Source of the DNA: Ustulina deusta
Lineage: Eukaryota; Ascomycota; Sordariomycetes; Xylariales; Xylariaceae
Direction: 5' to 3'
DNA: 64,000 nt
NCBI GenBank assembly: GCA_023159155.1
Contig: JAJNNX010000022.1
Location: 124,001-188,000, forward strand
Position numbers and translations under genes: made by a program
Part shown: one piece after another, positions 1-11,280 of the stretch
Layout of the letters: the number at the start of each line of letters is the position of its first letter
How positions within the stretch are numbered: the first letter of the stretch is position 1
The notes under the pieces: model-generated
The model's database searches: none
The model's input: only the letters and a program-made list of their open reading frames with translations
What the model was told of the DNA's origin: nothing

Positions 1-422
1 GGCTGCTAGAGAGGCCTCGACAAACCACGAACGATTGCACAGTCCCGGCCCCGAGACGTTTGGCTTGCAAAAGGCCGATTCCGACCGATCCTCTCCGCCC
101 GACGCTCAACATCCATGCTCGTCCTGCGAAATCCTTCGATAGCACCCTGCTTCGTGCAACCCGACACAGTAATAGGGGACTCGTGGGCAGTTGGCCTCTG
201 TTGAGGTCACTAGACTCGCTCTATGATGGTACGCCCCCTTTTCAAGGCCCGTCATCGGCATCGTCGGTTCCGCCTCCAGCCAAGCCCAAGCCCGACCCCC
301 CAAAAATGCCCCCTGTACCCTTGGTTGCTTCACAAGAGATTTGTATACTCTCGAAAAATAATAGCCCTGTGATCTCTACGTAGAGTGGACGCCTATGACT
401 AACTATTCTTTGTCAACTCTAG
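1..422. other. 5' flank / possible 5' UTR and first intron of the Zds-like gene
   Basis: No independent gene is supported. A 107-codon frame at 60-383 has no recognisable motif and no phase-compatible strong donor. The end of the stretch (TGACTAAC...CTCTAG, up to 422) has the branch point and acceptor of a Pezizomycotina intron, so at least part of it is probably intronic. Confidence 0.5.
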
Positions 423-3208
423 ACCTCTCGACGAGTTCGCGATGCGGGTGGTGGCAGCTTCGCGAGCCGACGTGGCCATGCCAACCAGCTCTCTATATCC
501 GATACAAGCCACCACATCACCGAGACTATCGGCACCATGTATGGTGATGACGACGATTACCAGACTAACGAGCCGCGGCCCTTGAGTTTCATCGCGGCGC
601 CGCGCGGTGGAGAGCAGCTTTCTGACCGTGGTGAACTCGGCCTGTCTTCTGCCGATGAACACCGACTCAGGCTTGTACGGTCTGCCTCGAGCGAGACCGG
701 CTCTTTGAATGGAAACTCGTCTAGCACGTCTCAAACACAGCCCGCGCCGATGCAAGGTCGGGGGAGTCTATCGAGAACCAACTCGAATGGAAGCCCAACG
801 AGCCCGATATCTTCAGGTGGTCCCATGTCACCGACACTGCGTGACATGCGCGATACTTCTGACTCGTACCCCCTCACCAATATAGACAACCCAAATGACA
901 TCGCGCAGGAACTGAGTAATCTACAGGCATTACGTAGGCTGTCTATGGATGTCTCGAACAATAGCGATCCCGACTTGCTCCCCTTCCAAGCAATGTCGCT
1001 AGTGGCCATGCCCTCCATCGCACCTAGGGGAGATGATGATGCTGACCCTTCAAGGCTCCTGTGGGTTCCCGCGGGAGTGCACCCGGAGTTGGCACCAAGC
1101 GAGTTCAAGAACTTTGTTGAGAAACGAGTACAATCCATGAAGAGGAGATCTAGCGAAACTTCTCTTTCACCCGATGGTCTGGATAGGAGCGACTCTGGCG
1201 GCTTGAGGAGAAAAAAGTCTATGCTATCGAGACAGGTTGTGAACGGCAGTGGCCATGGTGCCGACGGGTATGTGGATGGTGCCGAGAGATTAGAGAGGAA
1301 GCGATCTCAGGGGCAATCCGAGTACAGTGTACCGGAACTAAGCCTCGATGAACTCATGAAAGACCCGAGTAAGGCAGTTCGAAAGCTTACTCTTGATTCA
1401 CAAGGTGGTGATGATTCGTCAATTCTCGACGATATGCCCATATTACATGTTGCACCAGGTGCTGGCCTTCGTCGGTCAACACGCACCACTTACAGAAAAG
1501 GCGGAAGTCTAAGGAACCGGCAGGGCTCTCTCAAAAACAATGAACGCCTGCCCTTCTCACAGCGAATGGCGGCAAAGAGGAGTGAGGGTGGTGAAGACAG
1601 TTTGGCCAATCCTGAATCACCCATGGATGCCCCTCCAGGCCACGGCTTGATACGGGTGCAATCAGAACCAATACCCGAGAATTTCTCGCGGCCCTCCAAA
1701 TCCGTTCGAAGACAACAGCCGTTCGATAAAGATTCAGTAAATACATACGAACGTAATACGCAAAACAATGTTCAAGAGCAAGGCCAGTCTCAACATAGAT
1801 CGTCTGGACCAAAACGCATTCCTTCCGACCATAATCGTCCGTTTACACCAACTCCACAAATCGTTGAGACGCCTCCTGTCGAAGACGAGGCAACGTCTAG
1901 AAGTTACGATGTTAACCGGCCATTCCCCGAACGGTCTTCGTCACAACGTAGTGCAATTCAAAGTGTACCTCAGCAATCATCCGGGGTGGCCTCAGACCCT
2001 CCTCCTCGTTCTAATACACGCCCAAAGCACGACCAACCAAAGCAAATTTCGCCACAACACCAGGCAACGCATGCAATCACACAGCCTAAAAGATCGCCAA
2101 CCGCGGCCAGCCAGAATTTTGATGACACGGCTCAGACGTCTCCGTCTTTGGCACCAGGCAGTGCTTCTAGAACAGACACTCTAACTTTTATTCCGACTTT
2201 CTCTTCGTCCGAAGAGAAGAAACCCGAGAAGCGAAACAAAAAGGATAGTTCCGAAGGCGGGTCTTCCAAGAGCTCCTCGTGGAAATGGTTCAAGAGTGAT
2301 GATAAGGAGAAGAGGAAGAAAGAAGAAGAGGCAAGAAAGTCTAAAACCAAAGCATTTGCAGAGAAGGCGCATGATAATGTCCGGCTCGATGTTCTGCAGA
2401 ATTCGATTGACACAGCGTTGCACAAAGGGCGAGAAAGCCTCTTACTCGACCGCGACAGCATAGATAGCAAACTTGAAGAGGAGAGACGAAAAGAGAATAG
2501 TCGAAAATCTGGAGAACAGAAAAAGGAAAAGGATGGTCTTTTCTCTTCCTTTTTCAGTAGCAGCAAGAAGAAGGGTGACAGAGACTCAAGCAATAGGAAG
2601 TCTCACTTGCAGCGGCCATTGTCACCAGAACCCGCCCCCTATCGACCTCTACGACCCGATGTCGACTACCACTGGACCAGGTTTCCGATCCTCGAAGAGA
2701 GAGCCATTTACAGGATGGCACATATCAAGCTTGCAAATCCCCGGCGCGCATTATACAGTCAAGTCTTGCTTAGTAATTTTATGTATGCTTACCTCGCGAA
2801 AGTCCAAGCCATGCACCCACAAATTCAAGTACCACAGTCGCCTCAGCAAAAGAGACTCCAGGAAGAAGAGAGAAAGCGAAGAGAACAGGAGCAACAGTAC
2901 TTGGAACAGCAGCATGCTCAAGATAGTATCGATCGCTATAATTTTGAGTATCACCGAGTGAGTTCTGTATCTGTGCCCCTCCACTATTTAATGCTAACAC
3001 ATACCAGGGAGCAGACCAGTACTCGGATCCAAGCATGCAGCACGAAGCAGGCGATTACCCTGAAGCAGCTGAGATCTACGACTACGATCATGGCAAGGAG
3101 GACATTCAAGACGGGGACTACGGGGACGACTACGGTGGAGCCAAGGACTATTACTCTTACGTCAATCAGAATGGGCAGCGGCATGACAAGGAGGAGGAGA
3201 TGTGGTAA
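423..3208 (+). CDS. Zds1/Zds2-like protein (Zds C-terminal domain), PP2A-Cdc55 regulator family
   Basis: Two exons are clear, (423)537-2957 and 3008-3208. They are split by a 50-nt intron (GTGAGT at 2958, branch TGCTAAC, CAG ending at 3007) that joins in phase. From Met537 the protein has 873 residues. Most is Ser/Pro/Gln-rich and disordered. A Lys/Glu/Ser-rich stretch lies near 540-690. The diagnostic Zds C-terminal block is at about 703-758 (TRFPILEERAIYRMAHIKL, then NPRR...LLSNFMYAYL). A short Gln/Arg/Glu helix and an acidic Tyr/Asp tail follow. In yeasts Zds proteins bind the PP2A B-subunit Cdc55 and control mitotic entry and polarity; the role here is inferred. The frame stays open upstream of Met537 back to an acceptor-like CTCTAG at 422, which is preceded by CTAAC. 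The 38 extra codons read like conserved protein, so Met537 is probably internal. A possible first exon is the two-codon ATGATG before GTACGC at 223-228, which is phase-compatible but unproven. Confidence 0.88.
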
Positions 3209-4068
3209 TCTTTATGGCATTCAACGAGTTTTAATGAAAGCGCCTTCTTGCTTGTATACCTGGCTAGCTAGTGCATCTACCGGAGTTACGGGGAAGGGAA
3301 ACCACGCCTTTTGGAGGGTGTCATATCATCAGCCCCAACGCCGGGGCATATATTACCCTTTCAAAGGGCTTTTCTTTTCTTTTCTTTTTTTCTTTCTTTT
3401 CTTTTGCCCAATTGGCATGGTGGTCTTTTAGCCAATCTTTTGAGTGCCGCCTTGCCGGCATAGAGAGCATGACGCAGAATCTCAATTCCAACAAAGCAAG
3501 AAGAAGAAAAAATAAATTCGAAAAGAATAGACTAGTGAATACAGCTTCTCATGTGCGGCCCAATGCGGAGGTAAGCATATAGGGACAGCATCATTGAATA
3601 CTCTTGGAAGATAGTAGTGTGCCAAGGTAATATAAGCAGATTAGTATGAATTAGTATGAAGTCTGTTGCGACTTATATTGAGATGAATATGTGGCAGGAT
3701 ATATGATAAACACTAGATTTATCTCCTCGACTCACTACAATTGTGCAGGCGGAACAGATCACATCAGGACTCGTAATGAATCGAACATGTTGAGTTCCTT
3801 CGCGGACAATCAGAGACTACACAGAGAATCAGAAAAAAAAACCCCTTCTGCTGTTTATACTACGTATAGTATGTAGTCGCAAACCGATACTTCGTTACTC
3901 ACAACCACATATCTGCCAGCGGGTCTGCAGGACCTAGAGAATCGTCTCTCTCTTTCTTTCTTCCACGGCAGCCGGAGCTTGCCAAAGTCATGTTTAGAAT
4001 CCAGAGTTTTCCCGGTGTCTTCAGAACGCACAGTAAGTATATATATATATATATAATATAGGCTCTAA
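3209..4068. other. Intergenic region, Zds-like gene to transcription factor
   Basis: The region holds the 3' flank of the Zds-like gene, with a long pyrimidine (TTTTC) tract near 3360-3410, and a TA dinucleotide run at about 4038-4056. The two flanking genes converge here. No coding potential is recognised. Confidence 0.6.
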
Positions 4069-5460
4069 TTAGCTCCTACATTGCGGGGAGGGGGTCAAAC
4101 CACCAAAAACCGACATGGGCCATCGGAGCAAATCGCAGTAGTCCGCGGCCGGCGCAATCGCAGCCACGGCGGCGAATGCGGTGCGCCGGGCCCAGCCGTC
4201 GAGGAACCAGACGTCGGGGGCGCGGCGCATGACGGCGCACCAGTGCACGAAGATGAGGGTGGCCACGGGCTGCCGCTCGGCGAGCGCGGCGACGAAGGCA
4301 GGCGACACGGCGCACGGCCAGTGGAAGAAATGCGCCCACTGCGTCGGGCGGCCGCCGACGACGCGCGCCCATCTCCGCAGGAGCGCGAGCGCCTCGGCGC
4401 ACGCGGCCACCGTCGCCGGCGGGGCGGCAGCAGCGGGGTGTCGAGCGGACGCGAGGCGCTCGAGCGCGGCCTCCGTCTCCGCGTCTAAGCGTGGCGCCGG
4501 GAGCGGCGGGGACGGCGTCTCGCCGAGGATGATGCCGAGGCGCAGGAGACGCCGCAGGAGCTGGGTGCGGACGCCGCCGGTGCCGCGGAGCACGCGCTGG
4601 AAGACCTCCAGGTAGTCGAAGTGCGGGGGCGCGGCGAAGTGGGCGGCGGCGGCGAAGTTGAACATCAGGTTGCACAGCGTGAAGAGCAGGATCGAGGGCC
4701 AGTTGGCGTCGGTCACGGCGCGCTCTACGGCGCGGAAGGCGGCGGAGGCGGCGACGTTGGCGTGGTACGCGGATGCGAGCTGGGCGGGGTCGCGGGACGC
4801 GGCGCCGCGGAGCAGCGCGCGGAGAGTGCTCACGGCGGCCACGTGCGGGATCAGGTAGTGGAAGATGTGCGGGTTCGAGGAGTACTGCGGCTTGAACTCG
4901 AAGGACTCGAGATACGGCGTCGGAACCATGGCGCGCGGCGGCTCGCAGTCGGCCTCGAACCAGCGCACGATGTTTATCAGGGACTCTTGCAGGACTAGAG
5001 ACGGCTGCGGGGAGCTTCTGCTGGCGGCCAGGGCGGCGGAGATGGATGCTTGGGTGGGAGGTCTGAAGGACTCCCCGGAGCCCGGGGTCACGGCTGGCAC
5101 GACGGCTTGGACCGTGACCGTGCCATATTCTAGAGTGTAGTCGCAGAGCTCCTTGCGTCGCTGGCAGTTGGAGCAGACGGGTCCTTGCAAGTTACACTTC
5201 GGCTTGTGTTAGTTCTGAGGACGAGACCCTGATAGGGGCAGTGACATACTCGGACTCGCCGCCTCTTGCACTGTCCACATGCTGGCCTCACGGTGTTATT
5301 ATTAAGACGGACAGGCGCTGCTGAAGGAACCCACCCTGCGAAGCATTATATTAGAGCTATGTTATCGAGGACAGGTCTATGAGCTACGAAGCATATACGC
5401 AGATATCTAGCCGGTCTATGTACATCGGCTGTCGAGATTCAGGGGGGACATGAATTTCAT
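4069..5460 (-). CDS. Zn2Cys6 fungal transcription factor, sterol-uptake-control (Upc2)-like type
   Basis: The large exon is 5196-4069. It continues upstream across a 53-nt intron (5249-5197, GTATGT, branch CTAAC) into exon 5335-5250. Splicing completes a perfect binuclear cluster, C-x2-C-x6-C-x6-C-x2-C-x6-C: CGQC, KRRRVR, then C at the splice, then CSNC and the final Cys of RRKELC. The first exon is tentative: ATG at 5460 to 5424, joined through an 88-nt intron, gives the correct phase and about 416 residues. The C-terminal 300 residues are the Ala-rich helical domain of small C6 factors often annotated as sterol uptake control proteins (HFFHWPCAVSPAFV, then VHWCAVMRRAPDVWFLDGWA near the end). 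It is expected to be a nuclear DNA-binding regulator; its targets are unknown. The gene is much more GC-rich than its surroundings, which creates long antisense frames that are not genes. Confidence 0.83.
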
Positions 5461-7131
5461 TATATGCGAATCGCACCTGAGACTAGGCACTTCGATGCAG
5501 GCTCAGATGGGGGAGGTGTTGGGGTAACGGGATGAGGGTGGAAAGGGGGGCAGGAAAAGGAAAGCTGGTGATGAAAAGATCGAGACTCTTCACTTACATT
5601 CCGCGTCTTCGCATGGGGACGTCGCGATCCCATTCCGTTCCCGGGAGCTATTCAGAGGCGGCGCCTTAACGCGTGGAGAAAACGGCTCGATCGAACGTGG
5701 CGGCCGCTAAAGCCGTCCGTCTCCTGTGCACTAACCTACCTGAGGTAGGTGTTGGTTATGGATTCTGTTCGTAGATCCAATCTGGTCTCGCAAGCCCAGT
5801 TTGGGAATCATGCTTTCTTGGTGTTTTATACTTGGATCCGAAGCATCTTCAATTGAGGCTGTGCAAAGGCGGGCCGCGAAGCAGCCCGAAGCCCGACCAG
5901 CATAGCCTAGGGAGTCGTATAAGTCGAAGGTTAGCGTTGCCGTTTGCAATTGAGAGCCAACGACTATTCACACACTACGACGTGAAGGAGACGATTATCG
6001 GGCTGACATACATAAGATGGTAGGTGTTCGGCTTCGCATTCAGTACCTATTGAAGGCGTGTTGTGAATGGTATTCTCACCGTAGGCTGGCTAAGTATCTA
6101 GTACTACCTACTAGGTAGTAGGTTCTAGGGTTTACTACTTGCCGTGTCACAGCCGAATTGGGCTTAGCGCGCCCGCCGCTTTTGCTCGGCTCACCCTGGC
6201 TTCAGTCATTTGCGTATTACTAGATTTATGCAGAGGGAAACGGTCCTCAAAACCGTTGGGTTTTCACCATCAACTAAAGTGGTACTATTTTTATATTTGT
6301 CTCCGTCTCTTTCTGTCCTGCTGGGGGGAGGCATTATAGTATAGGACCGCACCTCTAGCCAGGCTTCCGACCAATTATTGTTGTTGCTTTTCCTCGACGA
6401 CGCTTTGTTAGATGGTGAGCTAGAGTTAGATGTTCCCAAGCCGGCGCCACTACAGGCCTGGATCAGTACGATACCAGTACGGTGTCGGGTTTCCGACCAG
6501 CACGACTTCGCGAGTAAAGTTTGCTTTTTATTAATATATTACAGAAACGGATTGCTCAACCAAGTCACTTGAAAGAAGTCTCTAATTAATAATTGCAACA
6601 TGCTTGGAACACGGGTTATCTAGGGAGACTGATAGGTATGGACATTTTACTCCCGCATATAAAGCCCGGTGGCTGGCTTGAATGCGGGCGGGCACCCTGG
6701 GCTCATCGCGTAAATTTAACTATCGCCAGTGTTTAGTGTTGCTTTTTGGAATGTTTGGCCCGACGGTTTAGATGTGAGGGTTCTAACAAGTCAAGGTTTA
6801 GTCCTTGATGTCCCTGGCGGTCGTCTTAGCCACCGCAGCCTGTACGCAATGCTCCGACCATGTACCCAGCAGTATCCGCCATCAGTAAAGCGCCAAGCTA
6901 CTAGGTACTATGGAATAGCGTTAGCTACAATGTGCCAGGAACAATCTTCAATTGGTGAGTGAGGACGTAACCTCACTCCACCTATATCACGTCTCTCCTC
7001 CCAAGGCTTGCCATATCGTCGCGCGCCGAGGCGCTTGACGACGATGTAGAGTACCTAGAATATATGAGAGCCCAGGAAAGCAAGTTGGGTTGTCGTTATT
7101 CTCTCTGCAGAACTGAGTATCTATCGCAATC
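5461..7131. other. Gene-poor intergenic stretch
   Basis: Nothing coding is recognised. It holds the divergent 5' flanks of the transcription factor (left) and the GH105 pseudogene (right). Several short CCTAGG-type palindromic motifs occur (near 5736-5750 and 6098-6125). TATA-like AATATATG at about 7059 and a pyrimidine stretch lie just upstream of the pseudogene ATG. Confidence 0.5.
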
Positions 7132-8290
7132 ATGAAGCAAGCCACCCCCTTAACCATCATGGCTGGTTTATTTATTAAGCATGGTTTGCTATCAAGTATT
7201 AATTATAGCTAAATGACTTTGTACGGTAGCTTTAAACTAGCGTATAATCTTATCGGCGACAAGAATATCTCTTTGCGGTACCGCGGTTAGATCGACGCTC
7301 TCGTGCAAAATAACGGCACGATTACGGGTTAGGATTATAAGAAGTACTCGCTCAACAACTACTGCATACATAGGCAACATCCTCCCTTATTAGTACGAGC
7401 AAATGGGCGAAAAGAGGTACAAAAGCACCTCATCTATTATTTGGCAGCAAATCGACCGGCATCCCAGGACTTCAACTGGAAATTTCTGGCACTGGAATCC
7501 AAGTACCCGAATTCAAGCTGGCTAAACGGAATCTCTATAGCTGATTCATTCTACGCCAAGTGGACAACCCGATTCAACAACAGCAATACAGCAGCATAGA
7601 ACAACATTGCCGTACAAGACAACAACATTAAAGCTCGCACACAGAATACTGAAACAGAGCTATTAGCGCACAGATATAACAAAAGTAAGGTTGCAGTATA
7701 GGCTAACCCCATAACAAGCGCGTTTCCTTTAGTATAAAATAGGGCCATTAGCTAGCACTTTATATTACTGCTAGAAATAATCCCCGTGTAGCCTAAGATA
7801 TACGCAGCGCAAAAAAAACTCGTTAGCTAGGTACTGTACTACTTTTGCTGTTACGCCTAAAAAACACAAAACAAGTCGGGTACATATTAGTTAATCATAA
7901 ATAAGCAGTATACAAGCAACAAAAACAACGATATAAAAAGTAGTAGATCGGCTATGTTTACTTACAGCTTCTGAAAAAGTATCAGGGTGGAGCTGTTAAA
8001 TAGAAAAAAAGTATGTTGCGCTAGAACACTAGGGCTACGATTTGCTGGTAAACACATTCGTAATATAAAAAGAGAACGGTACAGTCAACTGGGAAGGGAC
8101 AGTCAAGATTAGGTCACTTAACAGGTCAGTCTGATTCCCCTTATTCGCGCGTCTCGGCACAGATCGCCTCATCGGGCATATTCTACCCCTACTCTTCCTG
8201 CAAGCCCCCAAAACTAGGGACAATTCATATTACAAATGGATATTACTGACTTCAGAGTTGCCAATATATAGCGATGCCTCATACGAGGTA
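7132..8290 (+). pseudogene. GH105 unsaturated rhamnogalacturonyl/glucuronyl hydrolase pseudogene, RIP-like
   Basis: Fragments of a family 105 glycoside hydrolase can be followed in order across about 1.15 kb. From the ATG at 7132: YGSFKLAYNLIGD, IDALVQNNGTI, DYKKYSLN. After a frame change: YEQMGEKRY, WQQIDRHPRTSTGNFWHWNP. After another: WLNGISIADSFYAKW, ESK-like SKVAV, ANP...PLV, NRAIS, then SAMFTYS and NGTVNWEGTV. Stops stand where Trp is conserved in the family (TGG to TAG or TAA at V-W-A-D-P, L-V-W-N-R and S-W-Y-F). D-to-N and M-to-I changes are also G-to-A. That bias is what RIP produces, although no second copy is in the window. Functional relatives degrade pectin oligosaccharides inside the cell or at its surface. 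There are at least two frameshifts and many stops, so no product is expected. Family assignment is from motif memory. Confidence 0.72.
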
Positions 8291-8514
8291 AGTTTACATC
8301 TGTCAGAATGGTGGCTTGAGACTAACACTCTGCAGTAGTGACTGAATCTACAACATAGTACCCGATTACTTGCATGAAGGATATAATCGGGAATCTCAAT
8401 ACTCGCTATCAGGATAAACTAGTAGACAACCCAAATTAGCTCGACTCACATCATCAACTCGACTCCCTCAATCGACTTCAAATTCCCAAGGTAGTACCCT
8501 TTTATAACAATGGA

Positions 8515-8946
8515 TTACATTGAAACCCAGTGCCAGCACGACCAAAACAGGAACGACGAGCCAGTGCCTGATCATTATACATATTGACTCCTTGGTCCGC
8601 GAACATTCAAAGTGAAGGATCGGAAGACGTAGTGATGAAACAAGGGATACTTACTGCCTTCCATGGGAGTTGAGAAGGTGAGGGATGCCGTTGCAAGCTG
8701 ATCATGGCAAATCGACCACGCCAACTGGTTTTGTTCCTGGCGCCGGTGTGGGTGCTCTGCCCTGCGACCTTTGACGCCTGCGACAACTGTCCCAGCGACC
8801 GCTCCAGCTGCGCTAACGGCAGCAGATGCGGCAGAGATGCCAGCAGCGGTAGCGGCCGGGATGGCAGCCAGAAAAGGAGCTGGGCAAAACTGAACCAGTG
8901 CGAGGGCGGCAGCCGTGGAAAGCGCGGTTTTGGCGAATGAAGGCAT
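8515..8946 (-). CDS. Small putative secreted protein (unrecognised)
   Basis: ATG at 8946 opens a frame with a classic signal peptide (MPSF-AK, then an Ala/Leu-rich core to about residue 22). An Ala/Gly/Val-rich segment with possible dibasic processing sites (GRR near 61, RRQ near 69) follows, and then SICHDQLATASLTFS. Without splicing the frame stops after 123 residues at 8575. A good donor (GTAAGT, 8654) with an acceptor at 8568 gives a 114-residue alternative ending at 8515 with a short Trp/Cys-containing tail. The intron lacks an obvious CTAAC branch, so the C-terminus is unsure. It is not related to its neighbours. It could be an effector-like or cell-wall protein, or a decaying remnant; I do not recognise a family. 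Confidence 0.5.
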
Positions 8947-9673
8947 TGTGGAGTAAGGGTCTTAGATAGGGCCGGGATAGTTGATCTGTGATGAAATGAG
9001 TGAAGAGAGGTGATCGGGGAATCGAATATTGATAGTGACGAAGTATTATAGTAGTTGTTTGTGCTACTCGAGGATGTGTTTGTGAGGGTGCTGATGCTGA
9101 TGAGGGAAGACTGGTTGAGATGGGCGATGAGCTGGCCCCTTTTATCCTTCTTTTGAAGTCATATTTTTGATCATCGAGTCAAGACTTCTCTTTCAGTGAG
9201 TTGGGAAATGGTTAGTTCGAACAACTTGTTGAGACGAGGAGTCACTAGGGGGATTCGACAGCATTGGAAGCCAACAATAGTGTCTCGGGTTCCTGCATAT
9301 TAACGGTGTTCATAATCCTATATACATAGATATGTTAGATAGATAAGCTTCTTTAATATGTACTCGTTGAATACGCATACTTATGGTAGGGGTCTTAACA
9401 GTCTCAGGTCCGCTCCAGGGCAGCCTGGCAAACTAAAACCGGAAGAGAGACCGAAATTCATTCACAATACACAGCAGCGGATAGATAGATTTTCATTTTG
9501 AAGGCGGTGGGCACTTAACCGTTACACGGTTGTCTCAATACTGATCAAAAGTATTGTGTTTGCGAGTAGTATGAAATATCAGAACATGTGAGGCTGGGTG
9601 TATGCCTCCAACTGCACAAGTGATCTTCGCTAACAACATACAAAACAGCTCTTTGTTCAGCACCTTCAGGTTA
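8947..9673. other. Intergenic region upstream of the small secreted protein
   Basis: This is the promoter side of the 8.9-kb minus-strand gene and the 3' flank of the split signal-peptidase gene. A GATAGATA-type motif recurs near 9330-9345 and 9481-9490. No gene is recognised. Confidence 0.5.
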
Positions 9674-10064
9674 TTACTTGATAGCATAGAAGGCTTGTAG
9701 TAGAATATATGTGCCTGCAAGGAAAAAAATAGCAATGATGATGCCAGCTGCATACTTCACCCAACAGAACTCTTGGAAAGCAATAACGATCCAGCCTATG
9801 TACGGTATGTAGCCCCTGACAAATCCCACCACCTCACTTCGATACACCGAAGTCCGTTGTCCAGGGTACAATGAAACATCGTCGATGTTGTTGTTGTTGT
9901 TGTTGTTGCCCTTTGTCAAGAAAGATTGTCTCCGTGATAAGTCAGCAACGTTACGTTGGAGGGATTGCTGATATCACCACAACTCACCGTCCTGAAGTAT
10001 CCTGCGTGGTTCGAACTATGCGGTGAACCATCGGCAGCGGAGCACGATAGAACCATACAACTGG
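9674..10064 (-). pseudogene. Sec11-like signal peptidase, 3' (C-terminal) half, severed by retrotransposon
   Basis: This is the downstream half of a gene whose 5' half lies at 29373-29629 on the same strand. Reading from the transposon edge, exon 10064-9988 gives PVVWFYRAPLPMVHRIVRT, which contains the family's catalytic His (VHRIV). A 58-nt intron (9987-9930; GTGAGT, branch GCTGAC) follows. Exon 9929-9674 gives SFLTKGN, an Asn run, IDDVSLYPG, then VGFVRGYIPYIGW and a C-terminal membrane segment. In functional Sec11 the LTKGDNN motif carries a catalytic-box Asp; here it is Asn and is followed by seven Asn from an AAC microsatellite. The second conserved Asp (DDVSLY) is kept. No stop interrupts this half. 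Because the halves are 19 kb apart, it cannot give a normal product. It is divergent from canonical Sec11 and probably a dispensable paralogue. Confidence 0.86.
9887..9908. repeat. (GTT)7 microsatellite inside the Sec11-like gene
   Basis: Seven GTT units on the plus strand read as AAC codons on the coding strand. They encode an Asn run exactly at the place where Sec11 proteins have the GDNN motif. Confidence 0.95.
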
Positions 10065-10224
10065 TATGGAAATCGGGAGGCAGGTAAAGAAGATGGCTGG
10101 GTACTACGCCCCACACGCATCCACTATATATTATAGAGGTACCACCTTATCCAACTATACTTAGACTTGTTTTTTAATACATAATACAATACTATACACC
10201 TACTATATATACTTATTTTTAACT
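10065..10224 (+). repeat. 5' LTR of the copia element
   Basis: The 160-bp repeat is matched base for base in length by 29213-29372. About 19 positions differ, all transitions. The first half of this copy keeps C/G where the other copy has T/A, and its second half is the more mutated. The terminal dinucleotides are TA rather than TG..CA, which RIP of TG/CA ends would explain. The exact 3' edge could be 10225, with a 4-bp TSD (CTGG). Confidence 0.88.
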
Positions 10225-10225
10225 A

Positions 10226-10238
10226 GTTATAAGCCCGG
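10226..10238 (+). other. Copia primer-binding site, initiator-tRNA-Met half-molecule type
   Basis: GTTATAAGCCC directly follows the 5' LTR. It matches GGTTATGAGCCC, the complement of the anticodon region of initiator tRNA-Met used by copia-type elements, except for one G-to-A (RIP-type) change and the edge base. This fixes the element's orientation as plus. Confidence 0.65.
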
Positions 10239-11280
10239 AAGCTTATAACCTATAATACTTATAAATTACTTTATAATTATCCTTTATAATTAACTAATAA
10301 TAATTATTACTTTACTTACTATTATCTAAATTATTTTATAACATTTAAATATAGCTACTACTATTTTTATTAAGCTAGAAACTAATAATAATACTAAAAA
10401 TAATACCTTAGTAGGAATACTATACTTTAATAGTAGCTACCTACTTTATTATAAATGCCCTAATATATTAACTATATAACTAATAAAACATACTACACTT
10501 ACTAAATTTAACAAATAACTTCTATTATACCTATATTTTTAATAATAATAATTATTATTATTAATAATACTTATAGCTTATTATTAACTATTAATAAAAA
10601 ACAAAAAATTGATCTATTTTAGTATTCGCTATACAAAAGTATAAATTACTTAGAATACTAAATAAACTAATATTCCTTTGACAACTAGAAATTTAGCTAA
10701 AACTAGGCTAAAAAAACAATAAACAATACCTTAAACATTTAGAACTAAATTAAAAACTTATCCAAGTTCTAAACCAAGCTTATTTATAAATATTTAAAAA
10801 ATTACTATAAAATATAATTTTAGAACTTAACTATTTATTTTACTAATTTACTACTAATTTTTTAACAAAAAAAACTTCCTATATCTTATATAAGAACTTA
10901 AAAATAAATAAAAAATATACTTTTTTTATAAAAACTTTTTAAATTATAACTATTAACTAAAAACCTTTTTTTTATTAACTATACTTCTAAATTTTTTACT
11001 ATTACTTTTATTACATAAAGTTTCTTTTATATTTATACTAAAAAATATTAATAAAATAGACCTATTCGGACTTAAAGTTATTATTTAATTACTTATACTA
11101 AAATCTAAATCTAATATATTTAGTATTTTTATTTTAAAACAACTTATATTTAAAATAATTAAAATATTATTTAATTTTAACTTTAACAACTTTATGCCAA
11201 GTTTAACTCTATTAAACAATATTTTATTAGAATTTATTCTAAACAACTTATTTTATTAGCTAATACTTAAAAAATATAAT

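Noticed and set aside
60..383. 107-codon ORF at the window start
   Set aside because: No motif and no strong phase-compatible donor to the Zds exon; more likely leader or promoter.
4076..4998. Alternative Arg/Ala/Gly-rich frames over the transcription factor
   Set aside because: They are shadows of the same GC-rich exon. The Zn2Cys6 cluster and the C-terminal domain are in the 4069-5196 frame.
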